A stretch of DNA of 64,000 bases, from NCBI RefSeq assembly GCF_026616195.1, contig NZ_JANHDH010000001.1:1240001-1304000 (forward strand), written 5' to 3'. The stretch comes from Haloarchaeobius amylolyticus. Its GTDB lineage: Archaea > Halobacteriota > Halobacteria > Halobacteriales > Natrialbaceae. A program made the position numbers and the translations under genes. This document shows positions 34,692 to 44,067 of this stretch, one piece after another. Each line of letters starts with the position of its first letter. The stretch's first letter is position 1. Under the pieces are notes generated by a model. It did no database searches and was not told the DNA's origin. It saw nothing but the letters and a program-made list of their open reading frames with translations.

Positions 34692-37600
34692 ATGAGCGAC
34701 AGGGACTACGAGTACGAGCACCACCGGGCCGAGAGCGGGCTGGAGAGCGTCATGACGCGGCCCCTGTCGGCCACCGCCGACATCCGGGTCCTCCACGTCG
34801 ACGACGACCGGGACCTCGGCGAGGCGACCGCAGCCTTCCTCGCGAAGATCGACGACGACCTGGACGTCGTCACCGAGACCGACCCCGAACAGGCGCTCGC
34901 TCGACTCGACGACGGTATCGACTGCATCGTCAGTGACTACGAGATGCCCGAGATGGACGGGCTGACGTTCCTCGAACGGCTCAGGGAGCGATACGAGACC
35001 CTCCCGTTCATCCTGTTCACCGGGAAGGGCTCGGAGGAAATCGCCGCGAAGGCGGTGTCGGCCGGCGCGAACGGCTACATCCGCAAGGAGGGCGGGACCG
35101 GGCAGTTCACCGTCCTCGCCAACATGATACGGGAGGCCGTCTCGAAGGTCCGGGCCGAGACGAACTACCGCGAGATATTCCGGGCGACCGCCGAGGGCAT
35201 CCTCATCGTCGACCCCGGGACCGGCATCGTCCTCGACGCCAACCCGGGTGCCTGCGAGTTGCTGCGGCGCGACGCCCACGAACTGGTCGGGCGAGCGCTC
35301 GGCGACCTGAGCCCGGACTACGAGCCACACACCCCGGAGACGCTGGCGAAGTGGCTCGAGCGCACCGTCGACGAGGGCTCCCAGAAGTTCGAGTGGCAGG
35401 TCGTCGACGGGTCCGGCGACCTCGTCTGGACGGAGATGCAGTTCAACCCGACCCGCCTCGGCGGCAGGGAGCGGGTGCTCGCCCTGCTCCGGGACATCTC
35501 CGACCGGAAGTTCCGAGAGCACGAACTCAGACGGCGCGAGCAGGAACTCGAGGAGGCAGAAGAGCGCTACCAGCTGGTCGTCTCGAACGTCGAGGACTAC
35601 GCCATCTGCGAACTGGACCCGGAGGGCTACATCACCTCGTGGAACGACACGGCCGCCCGCATCACCGGGTTCTCGACCGAGGAGGCCATCGGCACCCACC
35701 TGTCGCTGCTCTACACCGAGGAGGACGCCCAGAAGGACCTGCCCACCCGGCTGCTGGCGGAGGCAGCACGCGAGGGGCGGTCCGAGGACGAGGGCTGGCG
35801 CGTCCGTCGCGACGGCTCGCGCTTCTGGGCCAACGTCGTCATCAGCAAGCTCCAGGTCGGCGACGGCCAGGCCAGGTTCGAGGCGCTGACGCGGGACCGG
35901 ACGCGAGAGCGCGAGCGCGAGACGCAGCTCACCCTCGCCGAGGAGCGCTACCAGCAACTCGTCGAGCAGAACCTCGTCGGCATCTACGTCATCCAGGACG
36001 GCGTCTTCGCGTACGTCAACCCGCGACTGGCAGAGATATTCGGCTACGACCCCGACGAACTCCACGGCACGGACCCCCTCGACCTCGTCGCCGAGGAGTA
36101 CCGCGAGGAGGTCGCGGACCGGCTCCAGCGCCGCATCGAGGAGCGACTGCAGGGCATCGAGTACCGCTTCGAGGCCGTCCGGAAGGACGGCGAGCACGTC
36201 CTCGTCGAGGTCCACGGGAACTACATCGAGTACGAGGGCCAGCCGGCGGTGATGGGGTCGCTCATCGACGTGACCGACCACGCCGAGCGCCAGCAGGAGC
36301 TCGAACGCTACCAGCGCATCTTCGAGGCGATGGGCGACGGCGTCTACAAGCTCGACCTCGAGGGCCGCATCACGGACTGCAACCGGGCCGCCGAGGACAT
36401 CAGCGGTTACGACCGCGAGGAACTCGTCGGCGAGCACGTCTCCATCGTCATGAACGACGCCGACATCGGGCGCTGCGAACGCGGCATCCACGAGCTGCTG
36501 ACCGTCGGCGAGGAACGGGTCAAGCGCTACGAGATAGACATCAGGCACCGCGACGGCCACACCGTCCCCTGCGAACTCAACCTGACCGTCCTGCCGCTCG
36601 GCCCCCACGGCGAGTTGCGTGGGACCGTCGGCATCGTCCGCGACATCTCCGAGCGCAAGGAGCGCCAGCGGCGGTACGAGGCCATCTTCAACCAGACCTA
36701 CCAGTTCACCGGGCTGCTCGACCCGGACGGGACCATGCTGGAGGCCAACGAGACCGCCCTGGAGTTCGGCGGCCTCGACCGGGCGGACGTCGTCGGGCAG
36801 AAGATGTGGGAGACCGCCTGGTTCGCCGACGACGAGGACACCCAGGAACGGCTCCGCGGGCTGGTCGAGCGGGCGGCCGCCGGCGAGTTCGTCAGGTGCG
36901 AGATGGACGTCCACGGTCCCGAGGACGTGGCCGTCACCGACTTCTCCATCAAGCCGGTCACCGACGACGACGGTGCGGTCGTCCTGCTCATCCCCGAGGC
37001 CAGGGACATCACCGAGCGCGTCCGCATCGAGCGCGAACTCCGCGAGAGCCGCCGGAAGTTCTCGACGCTGCTGTCGAACCTGCCGGGGACGGCCTACCGG
37101 TGTGCGAACCGGCCCGACTGGCCGACCGAGTTCATCAGCGAGGGCTGTCTACCCCTGACGGGCTACCCCCGCGAGGCGTTCGAGTCGGGGGAGGTCTCCT
37201 GGGGCGGCGACGTCATCCACCCCGAGGACCGCGACGACGTGTGGGAGACGGTCCAGACCGCCCTGTGCGCCCACGAACCGTTCGAACTCAACTACCGCAT
37301 CGTGACCAGAGACGGCGAGGTCCGCTGGGCCTGGGAGCAGGGTGAGGGCGTCTTCGACGAGGACGGCCGGCTCGAGGCCCTGGAGGGGTTCATCACCGAC
37401 GTGACCGAGCGCCACCGCATGGAACAGGAGGTCCGCGCCGGCGAGCAGGCGCTGCGCGAACTCACGGACGTCGCCTCCAGCGTCGACCTGACCTTCGAGG
37501 AGAAGCTCCCGAGGATACTCGCCATCGGCTGCGACCGTCTCGACGTGGAGAACGGCCACCTCACCCGGGTCCAGCAGCAGTCCGACCTGCGGGAGATACT

Positions 37601-38660
37601 CGCCGTCAGCGACGACCACGCACACGTCACCGAGGGCGCGGTGATGCCCCTCTCGGAGACGTTCTGTGCGGACACCATCGACGCGGGCGAGACCATCTGC
37701 GTCCACCTCGGGGACGCCGACGAGAGCCCGTTCGCGACCTACGTCGGCACGCCCGTCGTCGCCAACGGCGAGGTCTACGGGACGCTCTGTTTCGTCGACT
37801 GCGACCCCCGCGACCCCCTGACCGACGCCGAGCGCTCGTTCGTCGCGCTCGTCGCGCAGTGGATCCGCTTCGAACTCGAACGCGCCGAGTACGAACGCCA
37901 GCTGGAGCGCGAGAACGACCGGCTGGAGGACTTCGCGAGCATCGTCAGCCACGACCTGCGGAACCCGCTCGACATAATCGCCATCACGCTCGAACTCCTG
38001 CGCCAGGACGGCGACCTCTCGCGCCTCGACGCCATCGAGCGGGCGACGGTCCGCATGAACGAGCTCATCGACGACCTGCTGGAGCTGACCCGGCAGGGCA
38101 AGGTCGTCGGGGAGACGAGCGTGGTCGACGTCGAAGCGGTCGCCCGGCGGGCCTGGGAGAACGTCGACACGGCCGCGGCGACCCTGTCGGTCGAGCCCGG
38201 CCTCGGCGAACTCGCCGCCGACGAACCCCGGCTCCTGCAGGTGTTCGAGAACCTCTTCCGGAACTCGGTGGAGCACGGCATCGGGTCCGACGCCGGGGGG
38301 CTCGAGGCCGCCCGTCCGGGCGTCACCGAGGACAGGAACCCCGACGGCGGCCAGCAGGCAGCCGGGGACACCCTGTCCATCCGCGTCGGGCCGCTCGACA
38401 CCGAGCACGGGTTCTTCGTCGAGGACGACGGCGTCGGTATCCCGCCGGGACAGCGCGACCGGGTGTTCGACCACGGGCACACGACCTCCGAGGCCGGGAC
38501 CGGCTTCGGCCTCTCCATCGTCCGTGACATCGTCGAGGCCCACAAGTGGCAGATCCGGGCGACCGAGAGCGAGTCCGGCGGCGCCCGGTTCGAGGTCCGT
38601 GAGCAGCCGGCCGGCGTCGTCGGCGAGTCGGCCGTCTCGCGGTCGGAGCGGGAGGAGTAG
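34692..38660 (+). CDS. Hybrid sensor histidine kinase (REC-PASx6-GAF-HisKA-HATPase)
   Basis: 1322 residues, soluble. A receiver at about 30-145 (Asp82 in SDYEMPEMDG) is followed by six PAS domains (starting near 157, 293, 418, 538, 660 and 785), a GAF domain (about 925-1065), the phospho-acceptor His1087 in IVSHDLRNPL, and HATPase_c with N box (NLFRNSVEHG), DDGVGIP and GTGFGLSIV near 1270. All kinase motifs are present. There are no membrane helices, so it senses an intracellular signal. Phosphate probably goes to the upstream DUF7344-receiver protein. Confidence 0.95.
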   Translation: MSDRDYEYEHHRAESGLESVMTRPLSATADIRVLHVDDDRDLGEATAAFLAKIDDDLDVVTETDPEQALARLDDGIDCIVSDYEMPEMDGLTFLERLRERYETLPFILFTGKGSEEIAAKAVSAGANGYIRKEGGTGQFTVLANMIREAVSKVRAETNYREIFRATAEGILIVDPGTGIVLDANPGACELLRRDAHELVGRALGDLSPDYEPHTPETLAKWLERTVDEGSQKFEWQVVDGSGDLVWTEMQFNPTRLGGRERVLALLRDISDRKFREHELRRREQELEEAEERYQLVVSNVEDYAICELDPEGYITSWNDTAARITGFSTEEAIGTHLSLLYTEEDAQKDLPTRLLAEAAREGRSEDEGWRVRRDGSRFWANVVISKLQVGDGQARFEALTRDRTRERERETQLTLAEERYQQLVEQNLVGIYVIQDGVFAYVNPRLAEIFGYDPDELHGTDPLDLVAEEYREEVADRLQRRIEERLQGIEYRFEAVRKDGEHVLVEVHGNYIEYEGQPAVMGSLIDVTDHAERQQELERYQRIFEAMGDGVYKLDLEGRITDCNRAAEDISGYDREELVGEHVSIVMNDADIGRCERGIHELLTVGEERVKRYEIDIRHRDGHTVPCELNLTVLPLGPHGELRGTVGIVRDISERKERQRRYEAIFNQTYQFTGLLDPDGTMLEANETALEFGGLDRADVVGQKMWETAWFADDEDTQERLRGLVERAAAGEFVRCEMDVHGPEDVAVTDFSIKPVTDDDGAVVLLIPEARDITERVRIERELRESRRKFSTLLSNLPGTAYRCANRPDWPTEFISEGCLPLTGYPREAFESGEVSWGGDVIHPEDRDDVWETVQTALCAHEPFELNYRIVTRDGEVRWAWEQGEGVFDEDGRLEALEGFITDVTERHRMEQEVRAGEQALRELTDVASSVDLTFEEKLPRILAIGCDRLDVENGHLTRVQQQSDLREILAVSDDHAHVTEGAVMPLSETFCADTIDAGETICVHLGDADESPFATYVGTPVVANGEVYGTLCFVDCDPRDPLTDAERSFVALVAQWIRFELERAEYERQLERENDRLEDFASIVSHDLRNPLDIIAITLELLRQDGDLSRLDAIERATVRMNELIDDLLELTRQGKVVGETSVVDVEAVARRAWENVDTAAATLSVEPGLGELAADEPRLLQVFENLFRNSVEHGIGSDAGGLEAARPGVTEDRNPDGGQQAAGDTLSIRVGPLDTEHGFFVEDDGVGIPPGQRDRVFDHGHTTSEAGTGFGLSIVRDIVEAHKWQIRATESESGGARFEVREQPAGVVGESAVSRSEREE

Positions 38661-38716
38661 CGAGGCAAGACCCGGCAGGCCACTGCTTTTTCGCGGTCGA
38701 ACCCGTAGCGACTGGC

Positions 38717-39664
38717 GTGACGCGATTCGTCTGTTACGGCGGGAAAGGGGGCGTCGGGAAGACCACCTGTGCGGCGGCGACCGGGCTGGCGCTGGCCGGG
38801 CGCGGCCACCGCGTGCTGGTCGTCTCGACCGACCCGGCGCACTCGCTGGGCGACGCCTTCGACACCACCGTCGGCGGCGAGCCCCGCGAACTCGCCGACG
38901 GTTGCTGGGGCGTCGAGGTGTCGCCCGAGACGGGACAGGCGGCCTACCGGCGCGTGGTCGAGGCGCTGGTCGCCGACTTCCGCGAGGCCGGCCTCCGCAT
39001 CGACGAGGAGACGCTCGAGGAGCTGTTCGCGGCCGGGCTGGTCCCCGGCGCCGACGAGGTCGCCGCGCTCGAACACATCGCCGACTACGCCGCGAGCGAC
39101 GACTGGGACCACGTGGTCCTCGACACCGCCCCGACCGGACACACGCTCCGGCTGCTCGACCTCCCCGAGGTCCTCGCGAGCACGCTGGGTGCGGCCGGCG
39201 AGGTGCGGGGACAGGTCCGCCGACTGGTCGACTCGGCCCGCAGCGCGATGTTCGGGCCGGCCGCGTTCTTCGGTCGCGACCGCGACGCACCCGACGCCGT
39301 GGCCGACCTGCGCGACCGGCTCGACGACGTGAGCGAGGTGCTCAGGGACCCCGAACGGACCGAGTTCCGGCCCGTCCTCGTCCCGGAGGCGATGGCCATC
39401 GCGGAGACCGAGCGACTGGTCGACCAGCTCGCGGCGGCCGAGGTCCCCGTCGGGACCATCGTCGTCAACCGCGTGCTCGAGGCCGACGACTGCGACTGCC
39501 ACCGGTGTACGACCAGACGGCAATTGCACGAAGAGCGCCTCGCGGACATCCGCGAGCGATTCCCGGACCGCGAGCTCTGCACGCTCCCGGTGCTCGACGG
39601 CGAGGCACAGGGGCGGGATGCGCTTGATGGACTTGCGAGGCGCCTCGACGCGACCTTCGAGTGA
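38717..39664 (+). CDS. ArsA/Get3-family ATPase
   Basis: P-loop ATPase of 315 residues. GGKGGVGKTT at 8-17 carries the deviant Walker A; STDPAHSLGDAF and DTAPTGHTLRLLDLP are family signatures. A CDCHRCTTRR cluster sits near residue 257. It could act in tail-anchored protein handling (Get3-like) or metalloid resistance (ArsA); no ArsB or ArsR is next to it, which favours the former. GTG is the start. Confidence 0.88.
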   Translation: MTRFVCYGGKGGVGKTTCAAATGLALAGRGHRVLVVSTDPAHSLGDAFDTTVGGEPRELADGCWGVEVSPETGQAAYRRVVEALVADFREAGLRIDEETLEELFAAGLVPGADEVAALEHIADYAASDDWDHVVLDTAPTGHTLRLLDLPEVLASTLGAAGEVRGQVRRLVDSARSAMFGPAAFFGRDRDAPDAVADLRDRLDDVSEVLRDPERTEFRPVLVPEAMAIAETERLVDQLAAAEVPVGTIVVNRVLEADDCDCHRCTTRRQLHEERLADIRERFPDRELCTLPVLDGEAQGRDALDGLARRLDATFE

Positions 39665-39688
39665 CCGGGCGGGCTGACTCTGGCGACC

Positions 39689-40378
39689 TCAGGCGAACAC
39701 GCCCGGGTCGATGTAGTCGTCGGGGTCGCGCTCCCGGTACGCCTCCGGGGCCGGGACGCTCACGGCCTCGCCGGTCTGGCAGTCGAAGCCCGAGAGCTGG
39801 TTCCCGTACACGCAGCCGGTGTCCAGCCCGACCGCGTGCTCGCTGACGAAGGGCGCGGCGAACACCCGGTGGCCGAAGAAGACGCGGAAGGGGCCGTGGT
39901 AGAACTCCCACCAGTACGGCCGGCCGTAGCCCGAATCCGTGAGCGACCCGACGTTCAGCAGGTCCTCCGGGACGTGCGACGCCAGTGGTTTGCGCGGGTC
40001 GATGCCGCCGTGGACGACCAGCACGTCCTCCCACGAGAGCGCCACCGGGAGCGACGCGAGCCACTGGCGCTGGCGCCCCGAGAGGGCCGGCAGGTCGACG
40101 GCGCCGTCGACCACCTTCTGCTCGTTGTTCCCCCGCACCGAGAGCATGTTCGGCGAGTTGCGGACGAGGTCGACCACGCCCGCGCTGTCGGGGCCGCGGG
40201 TCACCAGGTCCCCGACGAAGACCACGAGGTCGTCCTCGTCGACCCCGAGGGTGTCGAGCAGTTCCTCCAGCGGCTGGAGACAGCCATGGACGTCCCCCAC
40301 GACGTAGACGTCACGACCTTCGGTGTCGACCCGGCGGTGCTGGCGGGAGACGGCGGCGCCGAAGCGCGGGGGGTTCAT
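39689..40378 (-). CDS. PPP-type metallophosphatase (ApaH/serine-threonine phosphatase-like)
   Basis: 229 residues. Metal-binding motifs in order: GDVHG, GDLVTRGPDS, GNNEQK, then the two His residues VVHGG and FFGHR. These fit the PPP phosphatase family that includes bis(5'-nucleosyl)-tetraphosphatase and lambda-type phosphatases. The GNHE motif is GNNE here, also seen in relatives. ATG 40378 is preferred to the upstream frame. It lies downstream of the UspA gene on the same strand. Confidence 0.88.
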   Translation of the reverse strand: MNPPRFGAAVSRQHRRVDTEGRDVYVVGDVHGCLQPLEELLDTLGVDEDDLVVFVGDLVTRGPDSAGVVDLVRNSPNMLSVRGNNEQKVVDGAVDLPALSGRQRQWLASLPVALSWEDVLVVHGGIDPRKPLASHVPEDLLNVGSLTDSGYGRPYWWEFYHGPFRVFFGHRVFAAPFVSEHAVGLDTGCVYGNQLSGFDCQTGEAVSVPAPEAYRERDPDDYIDPGVFA

Positions 40379-40469
40379 GCAGGAGAGTACACGTGCGAGG
40401 GTCAAAAACAGGGACCCGACCGTGTCCGGGTCGGGGGCGTTCGCGGGTGTGCCAGATGACGGCCGGGCG

Positions 40470-40919
40470 TCACTCCGGGTGCCGGACGATGTGGACGTCG
40501 TACTGCGGGTCCTCCGAGATGGGCGAGCCGACGCTGGTCAGCGGCGTCGACACGCGGCCGGCGTTCTCGCTGCCGACGAAGAGGATCTCCGCGTCGACGT
40601 CGGCGGCGATCTGCCGGATGCGCCGGGCCACGTCCATCGGGAGCGTCGCGACGGGGTCTGCGTTCTCCTCGACCAGTTCACAGCGGAACTCGGCGTTCGG
40701 CGCGATGTCGTGGACGCGCTGGCGGAGTTTGCGCTCGATGACGCCCACGTCGAACGTGTCCTCCGGGTCGAGCCAGCCGCGCTCGCGGGCGTACTCGGGG
40801 TCGTCCGGGACGAGCGTGAGCACCACGAGCGAGGCGTCCGAGAAGTCCGCGAACTCCGTGGCGCGCCGCAGCGCGGTCGTCGAGAGGTCGGAACCGTCGA
40901 AGGGAACTAGCAGCGACAT
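40470..40919 (-). CDS. Universal stress protein (UspA family)
   Basis: 149 residues, one Usp domain: N-terminal LLVPFDGSDLSTTALRRA and C-terminal AEILFVGSENAGRVSTPLTSVGSPI, with a partly kept G-2x-G-9x-G(S/T) ATP-binding pattern. The role would be a stress-linked nucleotide-binding protein. ATG 40919. Between the MFS and phosphatase genes, likely co-transcribed with both. Confidence 0.88.
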   Translation of the reverse strand: MSLLVPFDGSDLSTTALRRATEFADFSDASLVVLTLVPDDPEYARERGWLDPEDTFDVGVIERKLRQRVHDIAPNAEFRCELVEENADPVATLPMDVARRIRQIAADVDAEILFVGSENAGRVSTPLTSVGSPISEDPQYDVHIVRHPE

Positions 40920-40951
40920 CGTGCGACGGTTCAGACGGCCGAGGCAATAAT

Positions 40952-42157
40952 CTATCCCCGACCCCCGGCGAGGTCTGCCGCCTCGGGCCGCGCCCGGAGC
41001 CGGAGCATCGAGAGCGTGCCCACCAGCGGCCCGACCGCCAGCGGGACGAAGGCGTACTGCCAGCCGACCGCGTCGGCCACGACCGGCGTCAGCTGGATGG
41101 AGGCCGTCGTCAGCAGGAAGCCGACCGCGGTCTGGAGCGTCAGCGCGCTCCCGACGTAGCTCGGGGCCGCGAGTTCGGACACCGCCGCCGAGAACTGCGC
41201 CGAGTCCGCGACGATGGCCACGCCCCAGACGAGCAGGAAGGGGACGAGCAGCCACAGCGGCGCGCCGAACAGCGGGACCGCGAGCAGACAGCACGCGCCA
41301 CTGACGACCATGCTGGCGCTCGTGAGGGTGGTCCGGCCGACCACGTCGGCGACCCGGCCCGCGGCCGCGGCGCCGAGCCCGCCGACCGCGATGGTCGCGA
41401 ACGCGAGGAGCGCGACGGTGTCGGCCCCGGCCGACTCCGAGAAGCCGGCGGTGAGGTAGAGCGGAATCCACGTCCAGACCGCGTAGAGTTCCCACATGTG
41501 GCCGAAGTAGCCGCCGTTGGCCAGCATGGTCGGGCGGTCCCGGAGGATGCGGCCGATGGCACCCGGGTCGAAGGGGGCCGCCGGCGCCTGGTGCGGGCCC
41601 GGTCTGGCCGCGAGCGCGAGCAGGCCACCGACGGCGCCGAGGGCGGCCGCCCCGTAGAGGACGGCCCGCGGGTCGCCGACACCGCCGGCGGCCCGGAGCA
41701 GGTGGGGCATGGCCGACCCGACCGAGAGCGCGCCGACGAGCGTCCCGATGGCGAAGCCGCGCCCGGTGTCGAACCAGCCCGCGATGAGCTTCATCCCCGG
41801 CGGGTAGACCCCGGCGAGGGCCGCGCCCGTCAGGAACCGGAGCGCCACGGCCGGGAGGAAGGAGCCGACGACGCCGGCGATGACGGCGGTCGCCAGCGCC
41901 CCGAGCAGCGACGAGCCGGCGAAGAGGTACCGGGGCGGGACGGTATCCGAGAGCGTCAGCCCCGCCGAGAGCAACGCCCCGGCGACGAAGCCAAGTTGCA
42001 CCGCGTTCGTCAGCCACGCCGTCTGCGCCGGCGACAGGTCCCACGCCGCGGCCAGCTCGGGGCCGACCGCCGACGCCGAGAACCAGAGCGTCATCGCGAG
42101 CAGTTCGGCCGTCGCCAGCAGGGCGAGCATCCGCCACTTCGGGTCGACTCGGGTCAC
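40952..42157 (-). CDS. Major facilitator superfamily transporter
   Basis: 401 residues, 12 predicted helices. Helix 1 is LLATAELLAMTLWFSASAV; the loop 2-3 region has a degenerate MFS motif A. Similar to cyanate/nitrate-type permeases of the MFS in general layout; substrate not assigned. GTG at 42157 and ATG at 42130 are both possible. Divergent from nothing; 73 bp upstream is the MscS gene end. Confidence 0.88.
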   Translation of the reverse strand: MTRVDPKWRMLALLATAELLAMTLWFSASAVGPELAAAWDLSPAQTAWLTNAVQLGFVAGALLSAGLTLSDTVPPRYLFAGSSLLGALATAVIAGVVGSFLPAVALRFLTGAALAGVYPPGMKLIAGWFDTGRGFAIGTLVGALSVGSAMPHLLRAAGGVGDPRAVLYGAAALGAVGGLLALAARPGPHQAPAAPFDPGAIGRILRDRPTMLANGGYFGHMWELYAVWTWIPLYLTAGFSESAGADTVALLAFATIAVGGLGAAAAGRVADVVGRTTLTSASMVVSGACCLLAVPLFGAPLWLLVPFLLVWGVAIVADSAQFSAAVSELAAPSYVGSALTLQTAVGFLLTTASIQLTPVVADAVGWQYAFVPLAVGPLVGTLSMLRLRARPEAADLAGGRG

Positions 42158-42230
42158 GTCGCGAGGTTCTCCGGCGGCCGATATAAACCGGCTGCGGTCC
42201 GACGGTCGGGATGCACTGCCGGCGTCGTCC

Positions 42231-43091
42231 TCAGGCGCCGTTCCCGACGACCTGTTCGGTGGTCTCGATGGAGCCCGAGAGTTCGCGCTGTGGCGCGGGC
42301 AGGGAGATGCCCTCGGCGTCGTACTGCGCCTTGACGTTCTCGACGAACTCCGACCGGATGCGGATGAAGTCGGTCCGGGCGGGCGTGTCGATCCAGAAGC
42401 GGGACTCGAGTATCACCGCCGAGTCGCCGAGTTCCTGGATGCGGACGCTCGGGCCGGGGCGGTCCAGGATCTCGTCGTGGGCCAGCGCCGCCTCCACGAT
42501 GATGGCCTGGGCGCGTTCGAGGTCGTCCTCGTAGCCCACGCCGAAGGGGAACGTCACCCGGAGGCGCTCCTTCGCGACCGGGTTCGTGATGGTGTTCTTC
42601 GTCAGCTCCGAGTTCGGCACCGTCACGAGTTCGTTGTCGAAGGTGTGGATGCGCGTCACCCGGAAACTGATGTCCTCGATGATGCCCTCCTTGTCCTTCC
42701 ACTGGATCCAGTCGCCGATGTTGTACGTCGGGTCCAGGACGATGAAGACGCCGCTGACGAGGTTGCCGAGCACGTCCTGGGAGGCGAACCCGATGGCGAT
42801 GGTCGCCCCGGCCGTGATGGCCTCCTTGGTCGCGAGGAAGCTCGCCACGCCGGAGACGGTGATGGCGGTGAACACCGCGAACAGCGCGAACCCGGCGTCG
42901 AGGACCTTGAGCAGCGGCAGTTCGAGCGTGTCGTCGACGTTCGCGGCGTCCATGAGCCAGCGCGCCCCCGGCACCACGAGGTACCGCCCCGGCAGGAAGA
43001 TGACGGCCGCGACGGCGACGAAGACCGCGGCGTCCTGCAGGACGGTCGCGAACTCGGTCAGCACCGCCTCCGGCGAACGGATCTGCAGCAT
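42231..43091 (-). CDS. Small-conductance mechanosensitive channel (MscS family)
   Basis: 286 residues. Three N-terminal helices, then the MscS pore/beta domain: AITAGATIAIGFASQDVLGNLVSGVFIVLD marks the pore-lining helix and beta start, and RIHTFDNELVTVPNSELT the conserved beta-domain signature. It releases osmolytes on hypo-osmotic shock. Start ATG 43091 rather than 43106 removes a Cys-containing leader. Confidence 0.93.
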   Translation of the reverse strand: MLQIRSPEAVLTEFATVLQDAAVFVAVAAVIFLPGRYLVVPGARWLMDAANVDDTLELPLLKVLDAGFALFAVFTAITVSGVASFLATKEAITAGATIAIGFASQDVLGNLVSGVFIVLDPTYNIGDWIQWKDKEGIIEDISFRVTRIHTFDNELVTVPNSELTKNTITNPVAKERLRVTFPFGVGYEDDLERAQAIIVEAALAHDEILDRPGPSVRIQELGDSAVILESRFWIDTPARTDFIRIRSEFVENVKAQYDAEGISLPAPQRELSGSIETTEQVVGNGA

Positions 43092-43183
43092 CGGCCGACA
43101 CTGCACGGCGGACGCTCTTAGTACCGTGGGTGCTCCCCCCGGAGAGCGAAAGACCTTCCGCGGTCGGGGGTGATAGGCGACGT

Positions 43184-43414
43184 ATGCCCCTCGGGGAGAC
43201 CGACGCCGACGTGCTCGCCTACGAGCTGAGCCAGACAGATTTCGACGCCGTCGAGCGCGACGGCTACCGCGCCGCGTGGAACGACGAAGGCACCGAGGTC
43301 CACGTCACCGAGCTGGCGACCGGCGAGGTCGCCGAGTACAACGCCGAGGACCTCGTCCGGGCGACCTCCGACCAGGAGGTCGAGAACGCGCGGAACACCC
43401 CCGAACCGCTGTAA
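43184..43414 (+). CDS. Small acidic hypothetical protein
   Basis: 76 residues, soluble, acidic, with an ERDGYRAAWNDEGTEVHVTELATGEVAEYNAEDL beta-rich centre. No family recognised. Start ATG at 43184 follows an AT-rich gap; the frame is open further upstream to 43130. Confidence 0.6.
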   Translation: MPLGETDADVLAYELSQTDFDAVERDGYRAAWNDEGTEVHVTELATGEVAEYNAEDLVRATSDQEVENARNTPEPL

Positions 43415-43486
43415 GGGACCGGTCTCGTTCTCCGTCGCTGGGAATCGGCAGCACCGTTGACGAGCGACGGCCGCGTAGCCGCACCT

Positions 43487-43789
43487 ATGACAGGAACCAT
43501 CGGCACGACGCAACGCGAGACGACGCAGGTGTGGATGGTCGAACGGACGTACTCGGCCGACTCCCCGAACATCCTCGTCATCGTCTACGCGACACCCGAC
43601 GGGAGCCAGTACCTCCAGAAGGAGTGGGCGTTCAACCGGTTCGGGACCGGTCGCGCGCCCGAGGTGACGGCCGCCAGGGAGGTGCCGACAGACGACCTCG
43701 TCCCGGTCGACGACCCGGAGACGCAACAGCGGTACGCCACCGAGGCCGACCGGATGGCCGAGCGACACGACCCCGACGACACGGTCTGA
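43487..43789 (+). CDS. Haloarchaeal hypothetical protein
   Basis: 100 residues. It contains QVWMVERTYSADSPNILVIVYATPDGSQYLQKEWAF, an alternating beta pattern, and a charged C-terminus. Unknown function. Start ATG 43487. A 72-bp gap from the previous gene suggests a possible shared transcript. The 278 bases after it contain no gene that I trust. Confidence 0.65.
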   Translation: MTGTIGTTQRETTQVWMVERTYSADSPNILVIVYATPDGSQYLQKEWAFNRFGTGRAPEVTAAREVPTDDLVPVDDPETQQRYATEADRMAERHDPDDTV

Positions 43790-44067
43790 GTCCGCCAGTT
43801 CTTCGCTTCCTCTCCCGACCCACGACTGGCCGTGCTGGACGCCGGCGGTCTGCTGCATTCCCTGACGCCCCGGACCGGCGTATCATACCGAAACCGATAC
43901 TATCCAGTGGGGGTAGGTTGCCGGCTGAAAGTAAGCGGTATCCCCCATCCTGTCGTTCGATTCTACCGCCTTCGACGGTCAGCACGAGCCCCTCCACCTG
44001 TTTTGAAACACACAGACATATCGACTGGTGGACAAAACTTATGTGACTGGTCGGCGGACCTCTGGAC

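Noticed and set aside
34650-36914. 754-residue antisense frame under the hybrid kinase
   Set aside because: Codons mirror the kinase gene; the kinase has complete domains, the antisense product none.
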